A program made the translations under genes and the position numbers. Shown here piece after piece: positions 53,077-61,827 of a stretch of DNA of 64,000 nucleotides. The stretch comes from JAFMJV01 sp963800275. Its GTDB lineage: Bacteria > Chloroflexota > Limnocylindria > Limnocylindrales > CSP1-4. How positions within the stretch are numbered: the first letter of the stretch is position 1; the number at the start of each line of letters is the position of its first letter. The notes beneath the pieces were generated by a model that did no database searches, was not told the origin of the DNA, and saw only the letters and a program-made list of their open reading frames with translations. Location: NCBI GenBank assembly GCA_963800275.1, contig CAWDAI010000001.1:354599-418598 (forward strand), given 5' to 3'.

Positions 53077-54045
53077 CTACAGCTTCCGGAGACGGGGGTT
53101 GAAGACCTGGTCCAGGCCCACGTTCATGACGTAGAGCGAACCCACGATGAGCACGATCCCGACGCCCGGCGGGATGAACCACCACCACATGCCCAGCTGC
53201 AGCGCCGACCAAAGCACCGCGTTGTTCATCATCAACCCCAGTGACATGCCCTCGGTCGGACCCAGGCCGATGAAGTCGAGCGTGGCCGCGATGAGCACGG
53301 CATTGCCGAAGAGCAGGATGAACGTGAGCATCAGGTAGGAGCTCATGTTGGGCGCGATCTCGCCGGTGATGACCCGCCGCGTGCTCATGCCCGTCAGCCG
53401 GGCGAGGTCCACGAAGTCGCGCGAGCGCAGCGACAGCGTCTGGGCCCGGATGGCGCGTGCCGCCCAGGGCCAGGCGGTGAAGCCGATGAAGACCGCCTCC
53501 ACCAGCAGCCCACGGGCGTTGACGTAGGCCACGATGACGATGAGCACCATCAGCGTGGGGATGACCAGGACCACGTTGGTCAGCATGTTGAGCAGCTCGT
53601 CGAGCCAGCCGCCCCGGTAGCCGGCCACGAAGCCGACGGTCATGCCGATGACCGAGGCCAGCCCTCCGCCCACGAGACCCACGAAGAAGGTCGCGCCGAG
53701 CCCATGGACGAACTGCACGAAGACGTCCTGGCCGAAGGTGGTGGTGCCGAACCAATACTGGGTCGACGGCGGCTGCATGCCCGGGCCGACGTACTCGTTG
53801 GGACCATAGTCCCGCAGGAACGGCCCCACGATGGCCACGACCAGGAGCAGCAGCACGATCGCCAGGCTGACGAAGATCTTGCGATCGCGCGCGGCGAAGT
53901 AGAGGAACTCGCCGGCCCGCCCGACGCGCTTGCCCAGGGCCGGCGGGCCAGGCTCCGGGGACGTCTCCGTGTCGAGCACGATCGGGGGCACGTCCGCGGG
54001 CCGAGGCAGGCCCGCCGGTCGCTCATCGTGACGCTGCTCGGTCAT
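53077..54045 (-). CDS. Oligosaccharide/oligopeptide ABC transporter permease (DppC/OppC type)
   Basis: A 322-residue permease. A hydrophilic N-terminal segment precedes the first membrane helix (FVSLAIVLLLLVVAIVGPFL), as in OppC. WFGTTTFGQDVFVQFVHG and the EAA-type loop around VDLARLTGMSTRRVITGEIA are typical of this subunit. ATG 54045 lies next to the DppB stop. It forms the channel with the permease at 54047. Confidence 0.92.
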   Translation of the reverse strand: MTEQRHDERPAGLPRPADVPPIVLDTETSPEPGPPALGKRVGRAGEFLYFAARDRKIFVSLAIVLLLLVVAIVGPFLRDYGPNEYVGPGMQPPSTQYWFGTTTFGQDVFVQFVHGLGATFFVGLVGGGLASVIGMTVGFVAGYRGGWLDELLNMLTNVVLVIPTLMVLIVIVAYVNARGLLVEAVFIGFTAWPWAARAIRAQTLSLRSRDFVDLARLTGMSTRRVITGEIAPNMSSYLMLTFILLFGNAVLIAATLDFIGLGPTEGMSLGLMMNNAVLWSALQLGMWWWFIPPGVGIVLIVGSLYVMNVGLDQVFNPRLRKL

Positions 54046-54046
54046 G

Positions 54047-55033
54047 TCAGCCGGTCTCCATGCCCAGGCGTACCCGCGGGTCCACCAGCACATACACGAT
54101 GTCGATGACGAAATTGGCCAGGAGGACGCCGATGACCACGAACAGGAAGATGCCCTGGAGCAGGAAGTAGTCCTGGTTGATGATGGCCTGGTAGCTGTAC
54201 CAGCCGAGGCCCGGGTAGCTGAACACGACCTCCGTGACGAGGGCGCCGGTGACGATCACGCCGAGCTGCAGGGCCAGGCCCGTCAGCTGCGGCAGGCGGG
54301 CGTTCTTGTAGGCGTAGCTGCGGATGAGCTTGTCGGGAGCGCCGAGCGAGCTGAGGTAGCGGCTGTAGTCGGCGTCCAGCTCGTAGATGATGAGGTTGCG
54401 CATGCCGATGGCCCAGCCGCCGAAGCCGACGAGGAAGAGCGAGAGGAAGGGCAGGAACCAGTGGTGCAGCAGGCTGCCCGCGAACTGGGCCGTAAGGGCC
54501 GGGGCCAGGTTGAAGCCGTAGGCCCCGGCGATGGGGAAGACCTGCCACGCCGAGCCCAGCAGCCAGGCCAGCAGGATCGCCAGCCACATGTAGGGTGTGG
54601 CCGTGAGGATATAACCGAGCGGCAGCACGGCCCCGTCCAGCCAGCGCTTGCGCGCGGCGAAGGCCCCGAACTTGTTGCCCGACCAGAAGGCCAGCAGCAC
54701 CGCCGGTATCAGCAGCGCCAGCGTGTAGGGCAGCGCGTCCATGATCACCCTGGTGACGGGCTGGGGGAAGAGCCAGATGCTCACGCCCAGGTCGCCGTGC
54801 AGCAGCGCGGTCCAGAAGTTCAGGTACTGCTGCCAAATGGGGAGGTCCAGCCCGAACGTGCCGTTGAAGTAGTCCATCATGGCGGCCGCCGCCTCCGGCT
54901 GGGCGGAGACGCGCGAGATCATGCTCGTGACCGGATCGCCCGGCGCGAAGCGCGGGATCAGCCAGTCGATCGTCACGGCCACGAAGAAGGTGACCAGGTA
55001 GAAGAGCAGCTTGCGAGCGAAATAGCGGCGCAA
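54047..55033 (-). CDS. Oligosaccharide/oligopeptide ABC transporter permease (DppB/OppB type)
   Basis: A 328-residue permease. I use TTG 55033 because GGAGG lies 4 nt upstream and the next residues (RRYFARKLLFYLVTFFVAVT) are the usual DppB start. Typical elements are IPRFAPGDPVTSMISR, LPYTLALLIPAVLLAFWSGN and the EAA-like loop YSRYLSSLGAPDKLI. It follows the binding-protein gene after a hairpin at 55059-55093. Confidence 0.9.
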   Translation of the reverse strand: MRRYFARKLLFYLVTFFVAVTIDWLIPRFAPGDPVTSMISRVSAQPEAAAAMMDYFNGTFGLDLPIWQQYLNFWTALLHGDLGVSIWLFPQPVTRVIMDALPYTLALLIPAVLLAFWSGNKFGAFAARKRWLDGAVLPLGYILTATPYMWLAILLAWLLGSAWQVFPIAGAYGFNLAPALTAQFAGSLLHHWFLPFLSLFLVGFGGWAIGMRNLIIYELDADYSRYLSSLGAPDKLIRSYAYKNARLPQLTGLALQLGVIVTGALVTEVVFSYPGLGWYSYQAIINQDYFLLQGIFLFVVIGVLLANFVIDIVYVLVDPRVRLGMETG

Positions 55034-55058
55034 GGGACCTCCGGTCGGGACCTCGAGA

Positions 55059-55093
55059 ACGTCCCTCCCCTGGCTCTGGCCGGGGAGGGACGT
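55059..55093 (-). terminator. Intercistronic hairpin after the Opp-type binding-protein gene
   Basis: A perfect 12-bp stem (ACGTCCCTCCCC / GGGGAGGGACGT) with an 11-nt loop, 22 nt after the binding-protein stop and 25 nt before the permease start. There is no U-run. Fourth example of the same arrangement in this window. Confidence 0.75.
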
Positions 55094-55115
55094 CGTGGTC
55101 TGGTGCGGGCTACGG

Positions 55116-56823
55116 CTACTCGGTGGCGGCCAGCTCGAGGGCGTCGAGCCAGCGCATGCCGCCCATCTGCCAATAGCCACCCCAGGTCACCGGGATGAAG
55201 TGGTTGCCCTCATCGGACGGCCAGTTGGTCCAGACCGCGTCGCTCATCTGGGCCCAGGCTCCGTTGTACCAGAGCGGGATGATGGGCAGATCGGTGAGGC
55301 TGATGGTCTGGAGCTGGGAGGTGATGGCCTTCATGCCTTCGACGTCATCGACCGGGGTGAGGTCGAGCTGCTGCACGAGGTCGAACGCCTCCTGGTTCTC
55401 GTAGCGCGCGAAGTTGTCGGTGTTCTGGCTGTCGAGGACCGGCAGCCGGAACATGTAGTTGTAGTAGTCCCAGGGCGTATTGCTGAGCTGCTTGTCGTTG
55501 ACGATGGCCAGGTCGAAGTTGCCGCTGTGCGATCTGGTCCGTGCGTGCGTTGTAGTCGGGGAAGGCGGTGTGGATCTTGATGCCCGCCTGGCCGGCGCTG
55601 TCGGCCACGACGCGGATGGACTCCATCCAGTCGGTCCAGCCGTTGGGCACGATGATCTCGAGATCGATGGGCGAGCCGTCCGTGTTCTCCACGAAGCCGT
55701 CACCGTCCACGTCGACGTAGCCGGCGTCGGCCAGCATCTGCGCGGCCGCGGCGGTGTCGTAGCTGAAGCCCAGCTGGTCCACCACGTCCTGGTCCACGAA
55801 CTGCTCCCACGTCGGCAGCAGGCCCGTCGGGTCCGCGGCCTTGACGATGTTGCCGTAGACCACGTTGACGATGGTGGGCACGTCGATGGACGTAGCCAGG
55901 GCCTTGCGGAAGGCCGGGTCGTCGAGCGGCTGCTCGATCGTGTTCATGGCCAGCCAGGCCGTGTTGGCCGAGAGCATGTAGGGCGCTTCGGGATAGTAGG
56001 TGTGGATGCCGTAGCCACCGTCCACGAGGGTGGCCACGCCGGGGAGGAAGTTGTTGGAGAGGTCGAGCCCACCCTGCAGCACGAGGCCCAGGGCCACGTT
56101 GTTGCTGCCGTTGACGATGTCCACGATGTAGGTCGGCTTGGGATCGAGACCGAGAGCCTCGGTGCCCCACCAGCCGTCTCGCTTCTGCCAGACCATGCGG
56201 CTGGGATCATGCGTCAGGTACTGGTAGGGACCGGTGCCGATGGGCGCGGGATCGGGGCCGTTGGCGCCCATGATCTCTTCTTCGGACTTCTGCGACCAGA
56301 TGTGCTCGGGCAGCACCGGGCGGTTGTAGATGAAGTTGCCCCACTGCTGGTGCTGTGGGCTGCTGAAGGTGACCTTGACCGTGAGGTCGTCCACGGCCTC
56401 GACCGAGTCGAGGAAGTTCCAGATGCCGCTGTAGGGAACCTGCGGCAGCTTGCCCAGCTCGAGGGTGAAGACCACGTCGTCGGCGGTGAGGGCCTCACCG
56501 TCGGCCCAGGTCACGCCGTCGCGCAGCTTGATGGTGTACTCGTTGTCGCTGGTCCACTCGCCGGACTCGGCCAGCCAGGGCAGGTACTCGTTGGTCAGCG
56601 GGTCGTAGTTGAAGAGCGGCTCGTAGACCAGGCCGAACGTGCCCATGGCGTAGTTCCAGTCGGTGACCGGGTTCCAGTCACTGGGTGCGCCCCACTGGGT
56701 GCCGCTGGTGTAGAGCGTCTCGTTGCGCGGGTACTCCTCGACCTGCGCGGCCGCGGGCGCGATGGCGGCCATCGTGAGGGCCGCGGCAGCGGCCAGGCTC
56801 ACGAACCGGGTACGGTGGTTCAT
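55116..56823 (-). CDS. Family-5 substrate-binding protein (oligosaccharide/peptide), frameshifted
   Basis: A 568-residue binding protein when one extra base near 55527 is removed (3n+1 as sequenced). The signal peptide (MNHRTRFVSLAAAAALTMAA, cleavage near AAAQ/VEE) has no lipobox. Family-5 hallmarks are LYEPLF-like VYEPLFNYDP, LRDGVTWADGEALTADDVVF and IGTGPYQYL. After the shift the reading continues SGNFDLAIVND to the end WLDALELAATE. ATG 56823 has GGAGGAGGG upstream. Although the family often binds peptides, the GH1, GH5 and GH130 neighbours indicate cello- or manno-oligosaccharides, as known for Thermotoga-type binding proteins. Confidence 0.87.
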
Positions 56824-56906
56824 CTGCTGATCCCTCCTCCGGATCTCTTCTCTCATTGGACGTTCCTGCTGGTCGATCGCTTGCTTCGGCGGTCTCCTTC
56901 CTCCTG

Positions 56907-57947
56907 CTATACCCGCTCCGGCAGCGGGGTCGTGACGGCAGACCCGACCATCGAGCCGACCGTGGACTGCCTCACGAGCAGCTCGGTCGGCAGGACCACC
57001 CGCCGGGGCAGGGCGTCGGGGTCGCTGAGCAGCCGGAACAACGTGTGCGCGGCCTCCCTGCCGAGCATCTGGGTGTCCTGGCGCATGGTGGTCAGCGGCG
57101 GGTTCGCCGTCGCCGCCTGGGTGATGTCATCGAAGCCGGCCACGGCCACCTGCCCGGGCACCGTGATGCCCCGCCGGTGCAGCTCCTCGAGCGCGCCGAG
57201 GGCCATGGAGTCGCTGGCGGCGAAGACCGCGTCCACGCCGGCCTCCAGCAGCGCGGCTGCGCCTTGCGCACCCGATCGGGGCAGGTAGTCGCCGCGGAAG
57301 ACGAGACCGTCGGTCGCAAGACCGGCGCGCGCCATGGCCCGTCGGTAGCCGCTCAGCCGCTCCTCCGCAGAGGTGCCGCCGCGGCGACCGGCGATGTGGC
57401 CGATGCGCGTGCGCCCCAGCGAGACCAGATGGTCCACGACCGCCTCCGCGGCGCGTTCGTTGTGGATATCCACGTAGCTGGCCGAACGGTCGTGGTGCCG
57501 GTGCCCGATGAGCACCGTCGGCAGGTCGGAGGCCACGAGGCCGTCCACGAGCGGATCCTCGAGCGTGTCGGCGGTGACGAGCAAGCCGTCGAAGAGGCGC
57601 ATGCCCAGGATCCGCTCGAGCGTCTCCTCCTTCGACAGGTTGGCCAGCCACAGCATCATGCCCGCGCCGCGCTCAGCCAGCCCCTCGCTGACGCCGCGGA
57701 AGAGACCGGAGAAGAAGACGTCCTGGAAGAGCACATCGGGAGCCACGTGGATGACGACGCCCACCACTCCCGAACGACCGGTGGCCAGGGTACGAGCCGC
57801 GAGGTTGGGGCGATAGCCGGTCTGGGCCATGGCAGCCAGGACCCGCTGGCGTGTGTCCTCGGAGACGGAGCCCCCGTTGAGCACACGCGAGACGGTAGAA
57901 CGCGACACGCCGCTGGCCGCGGCCACGTCCTCCAGCTTCCCGCTCAT
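56907..57947 (-). CDS. LacI-family transcriptional regulator of the beta-glucan/mannan locus
   Basis: A 346-residue repressor. Helix-turn-helix: LEDVAAASGVSRSTVSRVLN (residues about 5-24). The ligand-binding domain follows (VVGVVIHVAPDVLFQDVFFS, VAVAGFDDITQAATANPPLT). ATG 57947 has GAGGAGGAG upstream, preferred over the in-frame codon 24 nt earlier. It lies just before the Opp-type operon on the same strand (84-bp gap) and is divergent from the GH130 gene, with a perfect 20-bp operator at 58006-58025. Confidence 0.92.
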   Translation of the reverse strand: MSGKLEDVAAASGVSRSTVSRVLNGGSVSEDTRQRVLAAMAQTGYRPNLAARTLATGRSGVVGVVIHVAPDVLFQDVFFSGLFRGVSEGLAERGAGMMLWLANLSKEETLERILGMRLFDGLLVTADTLEDPLVDGLVASDLPTVLIGHRHHDRSASYVDIHNERAAEAVVDHLVSLGRTRIGHIAGRRGGTSAEERLSGYRRAMARAGLATDGLVFRGDYLPRSGAQGAAALLEAGVDAVFAASDSMALGALEELHRRGITVPGQVAVAGFDDITQAATANPPLTTMRQDTQMLGREAAHTLFRLLSDPDALPRRVVLPTELLVRQSTVGSMVGSAVTTPLPERV

Positions 57948-58005
57948 GCCGAGCCGCTCTCCTCCTCGCACTCTGCTCCCAGGCTCGGGTTTCGAGCCTC
58001 TCCCT

Positions 58006-58025
58006 TGATGGGAGCGCTCCCATCA
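58006..58025. promoter_or_regulatory. Perfect 20-bp LacI-type operator between lacI and GH130
   Basis: TGATGGGAGC followed by its exact complement GCTCCCATCA, with a central CG as in LacI/GalR-family operators. It lies 59 bp from the lacI start and 126 bp from the GH130 start. Confidence 0.8.
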
Positions 58026-58088
58026 TGCCCCATGCGTCAAGCGCATACAAGGCGCATACGCGGCGCCAGCGGGTGCCAGAATGGCCGA

Positions 58089-58096
58089 GAGCGCTC
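58089..58096. promoter_or_regulatory. Second, weaker operator-like site before GH130
   Basis: The core GAGCGCTC repeats the centre of the 20-bp operator (context CGAGAGCGCTCCCAG: right half GCTCCCA shared, left half degenerate), 55 bp upstream of the GH130 start. Two sites about 80 bp apart would allow cooperative repression. Confidence 0.5.
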
Positions 58097-58150
58097 CCAG
58101 CGACCGTGCATGATGGGGCGGTGGAGGAGACACAGGAGGACAGGCGCACG

Positions 58151-59119
58151 ATGACACCGGCACCGATGCCGGGGCAGGACCGGCCAGCCGGGTCCAGCGC
58201 GCCGATGTGGCGCAATAACGGCAACCCCATCATCCGCCGTGACCTGCTCCCGCGCTCCAACAGCATCTTCAACTCGGCGGTGGTGCGCTACGAGGATGCC
58301 TTCGCCGGCGTCTTCCGCGTCGATGACATGACCCGCACCATGAACGTCCATGCCGGGCGCTCCGCGGACGGCCTGGACTGGCGGATCGAGGAGCGACCGA
58401 TCGAGTTCGCCCCGGCCGATGAGCGCACGGCCCACATCCAGGAGCGGTTCGTCCACGCCTACGACCCGCGGGTCACCTGGCTCGAGGATCGTTACTGGGT
58501 CAGCTGGTGCAACAGCTACAACGGGCACGGGCCGACCATCGGCCTTGGCTGGACCACGGACTTCCGCACGTTCACCCAGGTCGAGAACGCCTTCCTGCCC
58601 TTCAACCGCAACGGCGTGCTCTTCCCTCGTCGGATCGGCGATGCCTACGCCATGTACAGCCGGCCCTCCGACGACGGCCACACGCCTTTCGGCGACATCT
58701 ACTACTCGGAGAGCCCGGACATGATCCACTGGGGTCGCCATCGCCACGTCATGGCGCCGGTGCCCTGGACCTGGCAGGGCACCAAGGTCGGTGCCGGGCC
58801 CACGCCCATCGAGACCGCCGAGGGCTGGCTACTGCTGTATCACGGGGTGCTGACGAGCTGCAACGGCTTCGTCTACTCGATGGGGGTGGCGCTCATGGAC
58901 CTCGACGAGCCCTGGCGCGTGATCGCGCGCTGCCACGACTACGTCCTCGCGCCCCACGCGCCGTACGAGCAGGTGGGCGACGTGCCCAACGTCTTCTTCC
59001 CCTGCGCCGCCCTCACCGACGGTGACCGCATCAGCGTCTACTACGGGGCCGCCGACACCGTGACCGGCCTCGCCCACGGGTACCTCAGCGAGCTCATCGA
59101 TTTCGCCCGCCAACGGTAG
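58151..59119 (+). CDS. Glycoside hydrolase family 130 phosphorylase (beta-mannoside phosphorylase type)
   Basis: A 322-residue five-bladed propeller protein of GH130. Family features are NSIFNSAVV, the catalytic-region aspartate in VHAYDPRVT, GTKVGAGPTPIETAEGWLLL (with basic residues for phosphate) and NVFFPCAAL near the end. GH130 enzymes phosphorolyse beta-1,4-mannosyl-glucose or beta-mannooligosaccharides to mannose-1-phosphate. No signal peptide. ATG 58151 has GGAGG 10 nt upstream. Divergent from the lacI gene, it shares operators with it, which places it in the same regulon as the GH1/GH5/Opp genes. Confidence 0.9.
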   Translation: MTPAPMPGQDRPAGSSAPMWRNNGNPIIRRDLLPRSNSIFNSAVVRYEDAFAGVFRVDDMTRTMNVHAGRSADGLDWRIEERPIEFAPADERTAHIQERFVHAYDPRVTWLEDRYWVSWCNSYNGHGPTIGLGWTTDFRTFTQVENAFLPFNRNGVLFPRRIGDAYAMYSRPSDDGHTPFGDIYYSESPDMIHWGRHRHVMAPVPWTWQGTKVGAGPTPIETAEGWLLLYHGVLTSCNGFVYSMGVALMDLDEPWRVIARCHDYVLAPHAPYEQVGDVPNVFFPCAALTDGDRISVYYGAADTVTGLAHGYLSELIDFARQR

Positions 59120-59154
59120 GGCCGGCGTGATCGAGGCCGTCACGACGCGCCAGA

Positions 59155-59202
59155 CGAACGAATCGTGCCCGGCGGTCTGACTCACCGGGCACGATTCGTT
59201 CG
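59155..59202. terminator. 18-bp perfect hairpin, bidirectional terminator
   Basis: CGAACGAATCGTGCCCGG (59155-59172) and its exact complement (59185-59202) are separated by 12 nt. It lies 35 nt after the GH130 stop and 20 nt after the stop of the convergent 38-residue membrane protein, so it probably serves both. It is the longest perfect stem in the window. Confidence 0.8.
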
Positions 59203-59222
59203 GAGGAGGGAGGGCGTGTGTG

Positions 59223-59339
59223 CTACACGGGCTCGACGTCGATCTCGGCGTGCCTTCGCTTGACCAGGGTCGGGACGATGACGAAGAGGGCGAACATGAC
59301 CCCGAAGGCCATGATGGCGAGGATCGCGGTGGTGTCCAT
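59223..59339 (-). CDS. Small single-span membrane protein (38 residues)
   Basis: ATG 59339 is preceded by AAAGGAG with a 7-nt spacer, one of the best ribosome binding sites of the region. The product starts MDTTAILAIMAFGVMFALFV, continues IVPTLVKRR and ends HAEIDVEPV: one hydrophobic helix of about 22 residues, then a basic stop-transfer (KRRH) and an acidic tail. It is followed by a terminator. It lies 91 nt after an ORF resembling an ammonium-transporter tail. The family is unknown; small subunits of respiratory or transport complexes look like this. Confidence 0.7.
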   Translation of the reverse strand: MDTTAILAIMAFGVMFALFVIVPTLVKRRHAEIDVEPV

Positions 59340-59430
59340 CGGTTAGCTCCTTTGCTCTGCCTGTGCTGCCTGGTGGTGGTCGACGGTCGGTGAGATGTCG
59401 ATGCGGACGATCGTGGTCACGGCACCCCTT

Positions 59431-59568
59431 CTAGGCGGACGCCGCGAGGGCGGACTCTGGGGACTCGTCCTCGGGATAGGCGTCCATGCCCATCTCGGTG
59501 GCGTCGAGCCCGGCCAGCTCGTAGGCGAAGTCGCCGCTCGCCGGGTCCGACACGCCCCGCTGCTGCAT
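59431..59568 (-). CDS. 45-residue ORF resembling the C-terminal tail of an Amt ammonium transporter
   Basis: The frame from ATG 59568 to the TAG at 59431 includes FAYELAGLDATEMGMDAYPE, close to the cytoplasmic tail of Amt proteins (GLD-x-x-E-x-G-x-x-AY). No Amt membrane helices precede it: upstream is the leader of the ATPase gene on the other strand. It may be a relic of a truncated amt gene or a free-standing peptide. The tail of Amt is where the channel is regulated. Coding status is uncertain. Confidence 0.4.
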   Translation of the reverse strand: MQQRGVSDPASGDFAYELAGLDATEMGMDAYPEDESPESALAASA

Positions 59569-59696
59569 TCGATTGCCCCGGTCGTTTGCTAGGATGGGTA
59601 GCACCTACCGGCAGGCGTACGGAGCTCGTCCAGCCGACCAACGGGGTCGACAGATGCAGGAGCTCGCGACCGATCGGTGGTGGAGGTAACTGCGTT

Positions 59697-60858
<1,162 letters not shown>

Positions 60859-60878
60859 CCGCTACTCCCTGCGACCGA

Positions 60879-60910
60879 CAGGCGCCTCACCCACGCGGGT
60901 GAGGCGCCTG
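60879..60910. terminator. 14-bp perfect hairpin between convergent genes
   Basis: CAGGCGCCTCACCC / GGGTGAGGCGCCTG with a 4-nt loop, 20 nt after the ATPase stop and 5 nt beyond the stop of the convergent sulfotransferase gene. It probably terminates both transcripts. Confidence 0.8.
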
Positions 60911-60915
60911 CTGAT

Positions 60916-61827
60916 TCAGTCGCGGTCCAGGGGCGGGACGCCAGGCCACAGCGCGAGGTCGAGGTCAGGCATCAGCTCCACCAGCCGGCGCACATCGTCA
61001 GCGTAGTAGCGGCCCAGCCACTCACGACCAGAGTCAGGCAGGGTCACGTGTTCGCGGGCCTTCTTGCGGGCACGGGCGATCTCCTGCACCGACGCCTTCT
61101 GCTCACGCAGGCCCAGGAAGGCATGCGTGCGGTCGAGCTGGGCCTGGGTGTCGGCCACGCACTGTTCGTACTGCAGCAGCAGGAAGCGCTCGCGCGGGAA
61201 GTGCTCCAGCCACCAGCCGAGCTGGGTGGCGTAGCGGCTGCGCTCCATGGCTTCCACCACGCGGTGCTCGCGCGTGCCCAGGTCGCCCGCGCCGACCTCG
61301 CCCTTGAGGGCACCGGCCCGCTTGAGCAGGCCCAGGTTGGAGATGTAGCGCTCGACCGGATCGCGCATGAGCACGATCAGCTTGACCTCCGGCGCGGCGG
61401 CCTTGAGCATCGGCGCCACCCATGGCTGATAGAGATAGCCGGGCGTCTTCTCGCCGATGAGGCTGCCCGGCGGACGCGGGAAGTAGCGACCGTACAGCTT
61501 GAGCTGCTCGGGCCTGGGCCAGCGGTCCCAGAAGTGGTCGAAGAAGTGGAGCTCGCGGCGCTGGAGGTGCGGCCGGTGGATCTCCAGGTGGCCCTCGAGC
61601 AGCCCCTGCCACCAGGTCGTGCCCGACTTCTGGGCACCGATGATGACGAAGTCGGGCGGACCCTGGGGCCAGTCCGGCGGCGCGTCCGGGGGCGGCTGCA
61701 ACTGGTCGTAGCGGGAGCGGACCGCACCGCCCTGTGGCTGATCAGACTTGCCCAGGGGCGTGGCGCGGATGGCCTTGACTACCGCCCGCTTCCAGGCCGG
61801 CGGTCGCTGCTTGCGTGGTTTGCTCAT
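60916..61827 (-). CDS. PAPS-dependent sulfotransferase
   Basis: A 303-residue P-loop sulfotransferase. The 5'-phosphosulfate-binding loop is FVIIGAQKSGTTWW (60-73; K67). The 3'-phosphate-binding segment is VLMRDPVERYIS. FYLQ-like RFLLLQYEQC and a C-terminal domain with GREWLGRYYADDVRRL match heparan-sulfate-type (NDST) sulfotransferases. It would sulfate a glycan, lipid or other acceptor using PAPS. The N-terminus is basic with no clear signal peptide, so it is cytoplasmic. Its ATG overlaps the DUF4032 stop by 4 nt (ATGA), so the two are co-translated. Confidence 0.88.
   Translation of the reverse strand: MSKPRKQRPPAWKRAVVKAIRATPLGKSDQPQGGAVRSRYDQLQPPPDAPPDWPQGPPDFVIIGAQKSGTTWWQGLLEGHLEIHRPHLQRRELHFFDHFWDRWPRPEQLKLYGRYFPRPPGSLIGEKTPGYLYQPWVAPMLKAAAPEVKLIVLMRDPVERYISNLGLLKRAGALKGEVGAGDLGTREHRVVEAMERSRYATQLGWWLEHFPRERFLLLQYEQCVADTQAQLDRTHAFLGLREQKASVQEIARARKKAREHVTLPDSGREWLGRYYADDVRRLVELMPDLDLALWPGVPPLDRD

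Noticed and set aside
52124..53755. A 543-residue fusion of permease and ATPase
   Set aside because: The upstream part is antiphase to the DppC gene; the GTG at 53074 directly after the DppC stop gives a normal-sized DppD ATPase.
55116..56823. Peptide importer
   Set aside because: Family-5 binding proteins and Dpp/Opp subunits often move peptides, but the operon carries GH1 and GH5 and borders LacI and GH130, so an oligosaccharide substrate is more likely.
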